From Hymenopus coronatus (Eukaryota; Arthropoda; Insecta; Mantodea; Hymenopodidae), in assembly GCA_030762935.1 (NCBI GenBank), contig CM060898.1, forward strand, positions 101,129,281 through 101,193,280: DNA of 64,000 nucleotides. The letters run 5' to 3'. A program made the position numbers and the translations under genes. The notes beneath the pieces are model-generated. The model saw nothing but the letters and a program-made list of their open reading frames with translations. It made no database searches and was not told the origin of the DNA. Positions within the stretch are counted from its first letter, which is position 1. Every line of letters starts with the position of its first letter. This document shows positions 12,542 through 24,247 of this stretch, piece after piece.

Positions 12542-13282
12542 AGTATGAATATTCATAGTTCCAGGGTCCCTTAAATAGTATCCGACCAAGGATATTATTT
12601 ACTGATTTCGCCTTTTAAGTTACACACTCACGACGTTAGTTTCGAGTAGCTCAAAAAGTGCATCGTCAAAAAAATCTCAGTATGGAGATTTTTAATCGTA
12701 AGCATCTTTCTTCTACCTTACATAAGATAGAGAAGGTAAACTACACTACGGTTTCAAAATATGTGCAAAACATAGTATGTGGCAGGTCCTGAAAGGTTAC
12801 AGTAACACGATGTTTGCAACCTGGACCAAACTTGAGCAAACTGAGGAGAGCAGGCTTCTAGATGCAGTGAAACTCTTGTCTATTTTGTTTTTTATTGGAA
12901 TACTCCATCCAAGAGTGGTGTTGTTCCTTCTGGAGCAGCTGCCGATATCGTAATGTCCAACTTCCATTACAACATTATCTTCCAAACCACCAGAAGGTAT
13001 CGGTTGCTTCGACAGCTTGGGCGGGTCGCACCAAGCCCCTATCTCTTGAGAAAAAAAATATATATAGCACTTAGGACTTCTGTTGTTGAAAAGTAACATC
13101 TGGAGATGCCCTAAAGAGGCATCAAACTTCTGAATCTACAGAAAGACGGAGATTACTTTTGAAAGCTTTACTGTGAAATACTGGCATTGACCCTGAATTT
13201 TAGTTGTGGCATCGTTAAAGCCTGTAGCTATATATTTTGTAGAACACCAGTCAGGGTATTACGCGGTATAATCCTTGAAAGT
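12542..13282. other. Unassigned sequence with a 100-codon open frame
   Basis: 12797-13099 (minus) is open for 100 codons but resembles no family I recognise and lacks codon or domain signals. Base composition is less AT-rich than the flanks. No repeat assigned. Confidence 0.5.
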
Positions 13283-13518
13283 TGTTTTTTTTACAAAAGC
13301 CCTGGGGAAGACGAAAATTGGAAAGGTAGAGTCAGACTGAAAAATGTAATACCATAGCCGGGATTTGAATCAGGATTTCCTGATCTCCATCCGGTAGCTC
13401 TCACCAACTGAGTCACAATAGCAAGATACCGACATGACATTAAATTCCCAAATTGATTCGTATTTTTTCCGGTAAACCACAAGAAGATTTCGTACTGCAT
13501 GGCGATTTACAATATAGT
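13283..13518 (-). mobile_element. SINE family S1 copy
   Basis: tRNA-like region on the minus strand: box B-like GATTCAAATCCC, box A-like TGACTCAGTTGGTGAGAGC, followed in minus orientation by CATTACATTTTTCAGTCTGA. Sequence that precedes the tRNA-like part in other copies (AATTCCCAAATTGATTCG in plus) is also present. Confidence 0.75.
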
Positions 13519-13683
13519 AAGCAGGAAACATAGAGTCAGGCTGAAAATTCAATGCCATAGCCGGGATTTCAGTAACAGATCTGGTTTCCGTCCAGTCGCT
13601 CTAACTGAGCTGCTGTGACAACATGTAGACAGGACATTAAATTCCCCAAATGACTCAAGATTGCTATGTCAAAATAATTTTGT
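13519..13683 (-). mobile_element. SINE family S1 copy, degraded
   Basis: Repeats the GAGTCAGGCTGAAAATTCAA and CATAGCCGGGATTT blocks, then a damaged A box region. Adjacent and parallel to the previous copy. Confidence 0.7.
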
Positions 13684-13880
13684 GTATTTCTAAAACAAAT
13701 TGAGATATCCTTGTAGTTTATCCAGAAAATCTTGTCTTTGGGAATTTAATGTTCTGACAGTGTATAACTGTGGTAGCTCAGTGATTAGAGTAACTGGATG
13801 GAGGGAGACAGGAGATCCGTGATTGAAATCCTGGCTATGGCATTGAAGTTTTCAGTCTGACACCACCTTTCCAACATAAA
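13665..13880 (+). mobile_element. SINE family S1 copy, inverted relative to its neighbours
   Basis: TGGTAGCTCAGTGATTAGAG (A box) and GATTGAAATCCTGGCTATGG (B box) read on plus, then TTTCAGTCTGACACCACC. Together with the preceding copies it makes a tail-outward inverted pair. Confidence 0.78.
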
Positions 13881-14077
13881 GCTTTTTAGTTAGAAAAATT
13901 ATACTAATTGAGTCGTAGTACTTTATTGTGCATGCACTTCAGAGAACACAAATAAATTATTTGTTACTAACTTAAATATGAGTACTAATGTCAATAAAAC
14001 AATCATCAAGGTAAATCAAGTACCTGAATATTTTACATGATTGTAATCAGTCAGCAAGGAAGAGGTGTACAAGAAAG

Positions 14078-14217
14078 TTTTACTTTCTCTATACGTACTA
14101 TGTACATTGTGTATAGAGAAGGTATTGCACTCCACCAAAAAATTCGATACCGAGATTTCACCGGAAATATATGTTTTAGGGTCCCCTGTATCCAAAAAAA
14201 GTATTTTCAGGAAAAGG

Positions 14218-14278
<61 letters not shown>

Positions 14279-14999
14279 GTGTATCCGTGTGTCAGTGTGT
14301 CCGTGTGCCTGTGAACACGATAACTCAAAAACGAAAAGTCGGTAAAATACCAAACTTGGTGTTTAAGTTTAGAATCTTCCGGGGATGCGACACGAAGATT
14401 TTGGGAAAAATCCCCCACCCCAAACTACCCTTTACATGGAACTTTTTTCGAAAATTTTTATTTTCTAAAAAATGGCTCTAACGATTTTGATTAAAATAGC
14501 ATATATTAACGATATTTACCTGACAAATAAAATATATATTTTGAATTTTCTGGGAATAGCCTCTGAAGACCACTTTATTCTGGATGAATTTTGCATAACT
14601 ACTAAACCGTAAGAGATGGACAAAAACTTAACACACAATGTAGAGCACGTTAAAACACACAATTTATGTTATATACATTTTTTTCTTGGAGTTGATCGTT
14701 TTTGAGATATTCCTTTTTCTTGGTCTCAGCTTTGAAAAACTTATACTTTTCTCATATAGGAATTTGTCAACTCCTATCCATACAAACAAAGGAACATCAG
14801 TCACATAGCAACCAGCTTTTGGCTTTCACTTTAACCTATGATACTCCCTTATTTCGCTTCTACTTACAATAAAGCAAGAAATAAGACTATTTCTACTAAT
14901 TGTTCTCGATTAACATGAAATAAATAAAAGATAAACTTATTAACAATAATAATTTACAGAGATACAGAGAAATTCATGTGAATGGAACACATCAGATTT
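14078..14999 (-). mobile_element. Family A element with long GT microsatellite
   Basis: Full copy starting TTTTACTTTCTCTATACG and ending GTGAATGGAACACATCAG. Carries an almost pure GT tract at 14220-14275. Joined head-to-tail to the next copy through TTTTT. Confidence 0.87.
14219..14276. repeat. (GT)n microsatellite inside family A
   Basis: Near-perfect GT dinucleotide repeat, the longest example of the variable tract shared by the family. Confidence 0.97.
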
Positions 15000-15812
15000 T
15001 TACTTTATCTGGCCCATATGCACATACAATGTACATATTAGCTAGAGAAGCTATTGTATTCTACCCAAAATTCAGTGTCAAGATTTCACCGGAAATATAC
15101 ATTTTGGGGCCCCCTGAGTCCAAAAAAAATCATTTTTAGGAATGTGTGTGTATCTATGTGTGTTACGTGTACCAGCATAGCTCAAAAACCAAAAGACCTT
15201 TAAATACTTAACTTGGTTTTTAGGTTTAGTGTCTTCCAGGAATGCGACAAGAAAGATTTTCAAGAAGTTCCGCCCCCCACAAACTATCTTTACATGGAAA
15301 AAATTTCAAAAATTGACTCTCACGGTTTAGATCCCATATATTAAAGATATTTATATCCCAAATAAATAAATAGCCTCTAAAGACCTCTTCATTCTGAATG
15401 AATTTCGTCAAATTTTGCTTAGCTGCTAAACCGTAAGAGAAACAATAGCTTACTGCGCAAAAATTTTTAGATCTCGTCAAAACGTTACATATTTATTTGT
15501 GGAGGAAACCGTTTCCCAGATGTTCCTTGTTATTGTTTTCAATTGTAAAGTACTTATACTTCTTTAGACAGGAAGTGCCCGTTTTTCTTTTTTTCTACAA
15601 TGACAATCGCATTACGACACGTTTTTAAAACATTTGATTACCGTTTAGCCTAGTGCATTTCCTTAGTTTCCTTCTTCTTAAAAGGAACTAATTAATGAGA
15701 ACATTATGCTAATGTTTATCTCGATTAGCATGGCATAGAAAGAATAATCTTTTGTAAGAAGTTTGTAGTCAGCTAGAGAAAGTCATGTGAGTGTAACACA
15801 TAAGATTTTTTA
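15000..15812 (-). mobile_element. Family A element, second unit of a tandem array
   Basis: Starts TTTTTACTTTATCTGGCCC, diverged hairpin containing GTACAT, ends AGAGAAAGTCATGTGAGTG. Belongs to a diverged subfamily whose terminal block reads GTGAGTGTAACACATAAG. Confidence 0.82.
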
Positions 15813-16132
15813 CTGTGACAACTTCTATGTATAAAGTGTACAGAGCAGGTATTGTATTTCACCCAAATATTTGATACCAAGATTTCACCGGAAATATGTT
15901 TTGAGACACCCTGAGTCCAGAAAAAGCATTTTCAGAAAAAAGGTCTGTGTGTGAGTGTGTGTGTCTATGTGTCTTTCTTCAGCACAGCTCAAAAACCAAA
16001 ATATCATTAAATATCAAACTTGGTATTTAAGTTTATTATCTTCCAAGGATATGACACTAAGATTCTCGAAAAAATCTGCCCCTCCAAGCTACCGTTTACA
16101 TGGAAAACTGTTTGAAAACTTGTTTTTCTCAA
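15806..16132 (-). mobile_element. Family A fragment (hairpin-proximal part), third unit of array
   Basis: Contains GATACCAAGATTTCACCGGA, a GT tract at about 15943-15970 and the GGATATGACACTAAGATT block, then stops abruptly where a plus-oriented fragment begins. Confidence 0.75.
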
Positions 16133-16396
16133 ATCATCTTGTTGCCTCTTTGGAAGATACTGAACTTAAATAGCAAGTGTAGTGTTTAACCAACTTTACG
16201 TTTTTGGGCTGTGCTGCCCACAAACACACACACGCACACACACACACATAGAGCCGCAGCCACACAAGAACATGTTTCTAAAATTGCTTTTTTGTGGGGG
16301 ATTCTTGGGGGTTGAATATGTAGTTAATTTTTGGGTGGAATACAATACAGCTCAACTTTGTACATCTTTATACGTGCTAAAGAAAATAAAAAGAGC
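16133..16396 (+). mobile_element. Family A 3' fragment in inverted orientation
   Basis: From CTTTGGAAGATACTGAACTT through a CA tract to GGGTGGAATACAATACAG and a degraded hairpin with AAGAAAATAAAA. Forms an inverted pair with the preceding fragment. Confidence 0.7.
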
Positions 16397-16674
16397 ATGA
16401 ACTAAGCTAAGGTCCGCTAACCACGAATAACCACAGTGTTAAAATGTATGGTGGTCCAAGAGAAAAGACATTAACTCAAAGTAATGTACAAAGAAAATTT
16501 GGAAACTTAATGAATAAATTATGGAGATTATGATGTCAAATACAGGTCGTGCATCGTACTCCTGCGTTCATCTTGACGCGAGAGACGCTTGGCGAGAGGG
16601 ACGTTATCCCCAACAGATTTGTTATTCATTCCTACCACAAAGTATTTCTGCCAATATCTATGACTACATCTGTA
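16397..16674. other. Unassigned spacer
   Basis: No gene or repeat recognised. A short open frame at 16521-16709 has no recognisable features and runs into the S2 SINE. Confidence 0.4.
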
Positions 16675-16802
16675 ACACTCTGTGGGGGATAGGGAATGAT
16701 TCCGGTTAAAGAAACATTCCCCACCCCAGTCGGGAATCTACCCGGAACTTCTGGGTGAGAGGTCAGTTGGCTAACCACTCGACCTCGTAGGCAATCCCAT
16801 CG
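16675..16802 (-). mobile_element. SINE family S2, 5' fragment
   Basis: Minus strand carries a tRNA-like head: GTCGAGTGGTTAGC (A box) and a damaged B box GGGTAGATTCCCGAC, followed by the family-specific TCATTCCCTATCCCCCACAG. The 3' half is missing. Confidence 0.75.
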
Positions 16803-17454
16803 GATTTAAACCTGCAACCTTAGATATTAAAATATAATGTAAAATATATGTTGGACTAGCATTAATTTGCCTCTAAATATCATCGTATAAAAAGGATAGA
16901 GTTATAGATATTAAATTAAGTATTTTCAAAATGTATATGCTATAAAATAAATATAAAAAGCATAAAATAAAAGTATATAAGTATAAAATTACACCATAAT
17001 GTCGCAGAATTAGTGAGTGAATTGGTGTACACCCTGTATTATTGTCGTTTGAAAGTTTTATGTGTACATTTCTATTATAATGAGTCAGTTATATTTACTT
17101 ACGGTCGTGAATAAGCGAACGTGCATTCATATCACGAGAATAAATGCAAGTCAGTGCATAGGAGCTGCAACACGGTTCACTGACATGGTGATCAAGTAAT
17201 TAAGAAAACGTGTTTCGTTCAGATATTACTTATTTCCAAGAATTGTCTAATGATTTTCACGGCTCGCTTTCTAATAAATAAACAGTTATCTAGAGGTTTG
17301 TGTAATACTCAACAGCTGAAATGATTTACCCTAAATTGGTGTGTTTGGCGGTTTGCTCCAATAGTATTTTTCAAACGGTTCATTGCTCAGCTATCATGTG
17401 AGTGTTACGGAGGGGTATTCCACACTGCATCCGTGGGCTTACTGTATGTCAGGC
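16803..17454. other. Unassigned AT-rich DNA
   Basis: No gene recognised. 16900-17000 is composed of TATAAAATAAATATAAA-type simple sequence. Confidence 0.5.
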
Positions 17455-17762
17455 CCCTAGAGGAGAGAATGAGCTTAGTGTAATTTCAGAGGGTGGCCGA
17501 CATCCGGACAGGAAGAGAGCTACCATGGAGGGTCCCTAACAGTTCACAAGCAGCTCTTCATATCGACCCGGGGAGGACCAGGAGCCCTTGACTTAGTCGC
17601 GGATAGACCATCTGAGTCGTAGACAACCACCAGCGCCATCCCTCCACCGAGAGCTGTACTACTTCCAGAGCGTAGTCACCCCCACGGAATGGGCCTTTTC
17701 CGCAGTCCTTATAGACTCTTATAACCGGTTGGGACGAAAAAAAGATGAAATGAACGGACAGG
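17455..17762. repeat. Dispersed GC-rich repeat G
   Basis: Shares GGTGGCCGACATCC, TGGAGGGTCCCTAACAG, AACCACCAGCGCCATCCC and TTCCAGAGCGTAGTCACC with 56845-57180 and in part with 26326-26960. GC content far above its surroundings. No coding frame persists, so probably a SINE or other non-autonomous element; no tRNA head seen. Confidence 0.65.
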
Positions 17763-17764
17763 CA

Positions 17765-18335
17765 GTAAGAAATGTATATGACATAACTTGTGATTTTAAC
17801 AAGACCTACATTTTTTGTATAGTCAGTTTTTATCTATCTCTTACGGTTTATTAGTTATGCCAAATTAAGCAAAATTCATTCAGAATAAACAGGTCTTTAG
17901 AATCTATTCCCAGGAAATGCAATATATACATTTTATGTGTAATAGAAATGGCTTTACTGTGTGGTATTCTAATCAAAATCGTTAGAGCCGTTTTTAAGAA
18001 AAACAAAATTTTCGAAAATTTTTCCATGTAAAGGGTAGTTAGGGGTGGGGGGATTTCATTGAAAATTTTCGTGTCACATCCTTGGAAGACACCAAACTTA
18101 AATACCAAGTTTGGTATTTAACCGCCTTTTCGTTTTTGGGATATGCTGTCCAGGGACAAACACACACAGACACACACACACACACACACGGACGTATTTC
18201 TAAAATGTTTCTTTTTGGATTCAGGGGGCCCTAAAACATGTATTTCCGGTGAAATCTCGACATCGAATTTTTAGGTGGAATACAATACTTCTCTATTCCT
18301 ATGTACATTGTACATACGGGACTAGAGAAAGTAAA
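17765..18335 (+). mobile_element. Family A element, 5' truncated
   Basis: From GTATATGACATAACTTGTGA to a variant hairpin (CTCTATTCCTATGTACATTG and GTACATACGGG) and CTAGAGAAAGTAAAAAG. Confidence 0.82.
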
Positions 18336-18756
18336 AAGTATGAGCTATTTTGAGCGACAACGAAGTCAAAATAATCAGTTACTGAAAATTATGTAACTCA
18401 AGCGCACATACATTTATTACGTCTAGCATGCATAATATAGAAACTTGATTGGTAGCATAGTTTTGTTTTCTTAGCCACAAAGGCCCTGTAACGTATTTTG
18501 AAACTAAACTCTCAGGTATTAATCCGTAAACATTATGCTGCAATATGCTCGGAGATTTCAAATAAATATTAGCAGTGAAAGCCGCTAGATCGCAGCATGG
18601 ACGAATAGCAGCCCGAGCTAGCTCGAGAATACTCGAGAAATGCCTTCATCTCCTCGAGTTGCTCGAGCTGATTTCAAAGCACAGCACTATCAATTGGTGT
18701 GGTTATGCCATATCCGTAGACGTAGACAAGGAGAGAGGGAAGCTATACTCTATGCG
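18336..18756. other. Unassigned spacer with a CTCGAG cluster
   Basis: No gene assigned. At about 18616-18675 four CTCGAG palindromes sit within about 60 bp and form an imperfect foldback (AGCTCGAGAATACTCGAG against CTCGAGTTGCTCGAGCT). Confidence 0.6.
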
Positions 18757-19577
18757 TTTTACTTTCTCTGCACGTACTATGCACATAGGGTATAGAGAAG
18801 CTATTGTATTGCACCCAAAAATTTGATACCGTGATTTCAGTGGAAATACATTAAAAAAAAATTAGGAAAAGGCCCGTCTGTGTGTGCGTGCATGTGTATG
18901 TGTCTCTGTGTGTCTGTGTGTGCGACTGTGGACAGTTTAGCTCAAAAACGTAAAGAACGTTCTATACCAAACTTGGTATTTAAGTTCACTATCTTCCAAG
19001 AATGCGACACAAAGCTATTCAAGAAAATCCCCACCCCCAACTACCCTTACATGGGAAAATTTTCAAAAATTTTGATTTTCTCAAACATGGCTCTAACGAT
19101 TTTGATTGAAATTAAGGATATTCACATGCCAAATAAAATGGATATCTTGAATTTTCTGAACAGTCTCTGAAGGCATCTTTATTCTGCATGCTTTTACGGC
19201 ACTTGTATAACTAGTAAACCATAAGATAAATACAAAAACTTACTTAACAAAAACCGTAGAGCTCCTTAAAATATACAATTTATGTCATGTACTTTTTTTT
19301 CGTGTAGTTGACCGTTTTCGAGATATTCCTTGTTATCGATTTCAGTTTTAAAATTCTTAAAACCTTTCTCATACGGAAACTTGTCAACTCCTGGACACAT
19401 AAAATACGGATTTCATTCTGATAGCAACTACATTTTAAAACACTTGACTCGGTTTAGCCTAGTTTATTCCCTTATTATCTTTCTGCTTATAAAGGACTAA
19501 GTAATAAGACCGTTTCTGCTAATGTTCATCTCGATTAGCATGATGCAGATAGAGGAATAAGCTTAGTAACAATAATT

Positions 19578-19819
19578 TTAAGACTCCTCCGTGATCGAAG
19601 GTACCGGGTACGATTCCCGGCTGGGGCGGTGAATTTTTCTTTAACCAGAATTATTCCCTATCCCCCACAGAGTCTATAAGTTTGAGAGTGAATGTGCATG
19701 TGTTTAATGATATAAAATTGATTAATGTACTAAACCTATAGTAATACGAGTTGTTTCACAAGTCAAAGCCCCCAATATGACCATTGAAGTTAAAGGGGCC
19801 TATACAAATGAAACAATAA
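19578..19819 (+). mobile_element. SINE family S2 copy
   Basis: Starts CTCCGTGATCGA with a deletion across the A-box/anticodon part. B box GGTACGATTCCCGGC, then AATTATTCCCTATCCCCCAC, later AAGCCCCCAATATGACC and AAGGGGCCTATACAAATGA, then an A-rich tail. Inserted into a family A copy. Confidence 0.78.
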
Positions 19820-20693
19820 AAAAGATAATCTGATGTGTACCATTCACATGACTTTCTCTATTTCCCTGCAACAAATTATTCTTAAAAAGCTTATACTTCT
19901 ATTTACTTTATGCTAATCAGAAAAAATGAGCAGAAATAGTCTTATTACCTGCTTCCTTGTAAGTAGAAGCGAAATAAGGGACAACCATAGGTTAAAGTGA
20001 TAGTCAATAGCTGGTTGCTATATCAATGAAGTTCCTTGGTTTATATGGATAGGAGTTGACAAGTTCCTGTATGAGAAAAGTATACGTTCTTCATAGCAGA
20101 AACCAAAAATAAGGAATGTCTCAAAAACGACGAACTCCACGAAAAAAATGTATATAACATAAATTGTGTGTTTCAATGTGCTCTATATTTTTTGTTGAGT
20201 AAGTTTTTGTCCATCTCTTACGGTTTAGCAGTTATTCAAAATTCAGTAAAATTCATCCAGAATAAGCTACTCTTCAGAAGCTATTCCCAGAAATTTCAAG
20301 ATATACATTTTATTTGTCACGTAAATTTCTTTAATATACAAAATTTTAATCAAAATCGTTACAGCCATTTTTGAGAAAATCAAAATTTTCGAAAAAAAGT
20401 TCCATGTAAAGGGTAGTTGGGGGTGGGGGGATTTTTCTCAAAATCTTCGTGTCGCATCCCTGGAAGATACTAAACTTAAATACCAAGTTTGGTATTTTAC
20501 CGACTTTTCGTTTTTGAGTTATCGCGTTCACAGGCACACGTACACACACGGACCTTTTTCTGAAAATACTTTTTTTGGATATAGGGTACCCTAAATCATA
20601 TATGTCCTGTGAAATCTCGGTATCGAATTTTTTGGTAGAGTGCAATACCTTCTCTATACACCATGTACATAATACGTTTAGAGAAAGTAATAA
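19820..20693 (+). mobile_element. Family A element, full length
   Basis: AATCTGATGTGTACCATTCAC at the 5' end, short CA tract, hairpin with GTACATAATACG, then TAGAGAAAGTAATAATAA. It abuts the S2 tail. Confidence 0.86.
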
Positions 20694-20745
20694 TAATAAT
20701 ACTTTTTACAGACATGTAGAAAAAGTCATGTGAATGGAATACATT

Positions 20746-21274
20746 TAAAATCGCGTTCCTAGTACAGTGAACTAAGTGCAGAACGTGAAACGTTGCCACT
20801 ACTGTAAGTGGAGAAGGTTATGTGGATGTAACACTTCAGAATTTTTAAATGAATCTAATAGCAGTTCTTGATAGTCAGTTGTTATAGTTGAGAATGTAAA
20901 TCTGAATGCAGAAACACAGATAGTTGATTAAGTGAGGCCATGTTTTGTGGTAGTACAGAGAGGCTGTAAGATAGCTGTATGTCCGTTTGAATTATTTGTT
21001 CAACTGTTCTGTGTAGAGCGCCGTATACACAGAGCAATACAGTGGCAGGATCATTAATTAAGTTGTGATAGGCAGCAATTAGTACGTTACTTACCATATA
21101 GGAGCTGCCGTTGAAGGCAAGTGATGGATTTTCTAAGTTATTAACTGAAGGCATTCACGACTGTGTACAAGGCGAGATTAAAGCGTTTAATTAGGAACGG
21201 AATGTTGAACCTTATTGTACTTCACTGGATATACAAATACTACACTCCGCCTCGCACTTATGTTGGTACACTCT
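20746..21274. other. Unassigned spacer
   Basis: A diverged family A terminus may lie at 20800-20845 (GGATGTAACACTTCAG). A 90-codon minus frame at 20882-21154 has no family resemblance that I recognise and is not called as a gene. Confidence 0.4.
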
Positions 21275-21990
21275 AAAAAAATCTGATGTGTACATTCACA
21301 TGACTTTCTCTATATCCCTGCAACAAATTATTCTTAAAAAGCTTATACTTCTATTTACTTTATGCTAATCAGAAAAAAATAGCAGAAATAGTCTTATTAT
21401 TTGCTTCCTTGTAAGTGGAGGTGAAATAAGGGAGTACCATAGGTTAAAGTGATAGTCAAAAGCTGGTTGCTATGTCACTGAAGTTCCTTTGCTTGTATGG
21501 ACAGCAGTTGACAAATTCCTGTATGAGAAATGTATAAGTTTTTCATAGCAGAAACCAAAAATAAGGAATGTCACAAAAACGACGAACTCCACGAAAAAAA
21601 TGTATATAACATAAGTTGTGTGCTTTAACGTGCTCTACATTTTTTATGTAGTAAGATTTTGTCCATCTCTTACGGCTTAGCAGTTATTCAAAATTCAATA
21701 AAATTCATCCAGAATAAACTACCCTTCAGAGGCTATTCCCAGAAAATTCAAGATATACATTCTATTTATCAGGTAAGTATCTTTAATATACGAAATTTTA
21801 ATCAAAATCGTTAGAGCCATTTTTGAGAAAATCAATATTTTCGAAAAACGTTCTATGTAAAGGGTAGTTGGGGGTGGGGGGATTTTTCTCAAAATCTTCG
21901 TGTCGCATCCCTGGAAAATACTAAACTTAAATACCAAGTTTGGTATTTTACCTACTTTTCGTTTTTGAGTTATCGTGTTCACAGACACAC

Positions 21991-22041
<51 letters not shown>

Positions 22042-22183
22042 CCTTTTTCCGAAAATTCCTTTTTTTAGATAAAGGGGACCCTAAAACATATATTTCCGGT
22101 GAAATGTCGGTATAGAATTTTTTGGTGGAGTGCAATACCTTCTCTATACACTATGTACATAGTGCGTATAGAGAAAGTAAAAA
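21275..22183 (+). mobile_element. Family A element, unit 1 of head-to-tail array
   Basis: Full copy with a long CA microsatellite (about 21986-22037), hairpin core CTATGTACATAG and TAGAGAAAGTAAAAA joined directly to the next unit. Confidence 0.88.
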
Positions 22184-23083
22184 TAAGTCTGAAGTGTTCC
22201 ATTCACATGACTTGCTCTGCATCAAACTAATGTTGGAAAGCTTATACTTCTATTTACTTCATGCTAATCGATAATAAATTAGCAGAAATACTTGCTTCCT
22301 TATAAGTAGAAGAGAAATAAGGGAGTACCATAGGTTAAAATGATAGTCAAAAGCTGGTTGCAAATGTGACTGGAGTTCCTTTATATGTATGGACACGAGT
22401 TGACAGATTCATGTATGAGAAAAGTATAAGCTTCTTAAAGCTGAAACCAATAGCAAGGAATATCTATAAAAAAAAAAAAAAAAAAAACTCAACTCCACAG
22501 AAAAATGTATATGACATAAAAAGTGTGTTTTATCATGATCTACATTTTTTTGTGTAGTAAACTTTTGCCTATATTTTACGGTTTACCAGTTATGCAAATT
22601 TCAATAAAAATCATCCAGAATAAAGATGTGTTTAAAGGTTATTCCCAGGAAATTCAAGATATACATTTGATTAGGCATGTGAATATCTTAAATATAAGAG
22701 ATTTTAATAAAACCCGTTAGAACCATTTTTGAGAAAATCAAACTTTTCGAAATTTTTTCCATGAAAAGGGTAGTTTGGGGTGGGGGGGATTTTCTTGAAA
22801 ATATTTGTGTCGCATTCTTAGAAGATGCTGAACTTAAATACCAAGTTTGATATTTAACCAACTTTTCGTTTTTGAGTTATACTGCCCACAGACACACACA
22901 CACACACACAAACACAACGAATACTGACAGACACAGATTTGGACATTTTTCTAAAAATGCATTCTTTGTATTCAGGGGTCTCAAAACATATATTTCCGGT
23001 GAAATCCCGGCATCGAATTTTTGAGTGCATTACCATACCTTCTCTATACACTATGTACATAGTACGTATAGAGAAAGTAAAAA
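22184..23083 (+). mobile_element. Family A element, unit 2 of head-to-tail array
   Basis: Starts GTCTGAAGTGTTCCATTCAC, has a poly-A run at about 22468-22486, CA tract at about 22892-22918, and ends GTATAGAGAAAGTAAAAAG. Confidence 0.87.
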
Positions 23084-23242
23084 GCCTGATGTGTTCCATT
23101 CATATGAATTTCTCTTTCTCTATCTATTCCACAAACCATTCTTACAAAAGAATATGTTTTTATCCACATCGTGCTAATCGAGATAAACATTAGCAGAATA
23201 GTTCTTACCACTTGTTCCTTACAAATAGGAAGGAAATAAGGG

Positions 23243-23770
23243 GATACACCAGTCAAATCTTTTAAAACCTAGTGCTAGGCGATTGTCATTGATATTCGGT
23301 TCCCTTTGCACAGTCTGAAGTTAGACAAAAGAGGAAATGAAGCGAAATGAATACACCAGGCGAAAGCGATAGTCAATTTTTTTTTTTTTAAAACCTAGCG
23401 GTATTCGATTGTCATTGATATTAGGTTGTCAGAAGTGACATAAAAGAGAAAATGAAGCGAAATGAATACACCAGGCGAAAGCGATAGTCAAATGCGATTG
23501 TCATTGATATTCGGTTGTCAGAAGTGACATAAAAGAGAAAATGAAGCGAAATGAATACACTAGGCGAAAGCGATAGTCAATTTTCTTTAAACCTAGCGTT
23601 ATGCCATTGTCATTGATATTCAGTTGTCAGAAGTGACATAAAATAGAAAATGAAGTGAAATGAATACACCAGTCGAAAGCGATAGTCAATTTTTTAAAAC
23701 CTAGCGCTATGGATTGTCATTGATATTAGGTTCTCTTTGCACTGTTAGAACTTTAACAAAAGAGAAAATG
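23243..23770 (+). repeat. Tandem repeat of about 89-115 bp, five units, inside family A
   Basis: Units begin at about 23243, 23349, 23464, 23553 and 23662 with GAATACACCAGGCGAAAGCG, and contain GATTGTCATTGATATT and GAGAAAATGAAGCGAAAT. The unit is the ordinary family A segment that occurs once in other copies; the third unit lacks the AAAACCTAGCG part. Confidence 0.92.
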
Positions 23771-24091
23771 AAACAAAATATAATTTCCCGCTTGAGAAAA
23801 GTTTAAGTAGTTTAAATTATAGCTTAGGAATATATCGGAAACGGCTAACTCTACAAAAAAAAAAAAAAAAAAAAAATGTTCATTACATATATTGTGCGGT
23901 TTAAGTGATCTCCACTTTTGTGTACTTACTTTTTCGTAGTTACCAGATATGAAAATTCATCCGGAATAAAGATGTCTTCAGAGGCTATTCCCAGAAAATT
24001 CAAAATATACATTTTGTTTGTGATGTAAATATTGTTGGTATGCGGCATTTTAATCAAAATCGATTGAGCCATTTTTGAGAAAATCAAAATT

Positions 24092-24247
24092 TCATTTTTA
24101 TAGTGTTTAACGCCCGCTTTTACTGCTCTGGCATCGCAGGCGGTGACACTAATGATACATGAAGATGGAGCACCGGTGGAATGTGATGGCGGGGGAAACC
24201 GGAAAACCCAGAGAAAACCCGTCACTGCACCGCTTTATCCACCATAA
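24092..24247 (-). mobile_element. SINE family S3 fragment
   Basis: Minus orientation: ends GCGGGCGTTAAACAC at its 3' side, preceded by GTGTCACCGCCTGCGATGCC and GGTTTCCCCC. Family A sequence is interrupted exactly here; AAATTTC occurs on both sides and may be the target duplication. tRNA head absent. Confidence 0.8.

Larger units (their letters stand above)
18757..20745 (-). mobile_element. Family A element interrupted by S2 SINE and another family A copy
   Basis: Main part 18757-19577 from hairpin end (core CTATGCACATAG, one arm mutated) to AACAATAATTTT. The missing terminal block GTAGAAAAAGTCATGTGAATGG lies at about 20703-20745, after the two insertions. Confidence 0.72.

Noticed and set aside
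12797..13099. 100-codon minus frame as a gene
   Set aside because: No recognised domain, no splice or polyadenylation context and no repeat relationship; open length is within chance for this composition.
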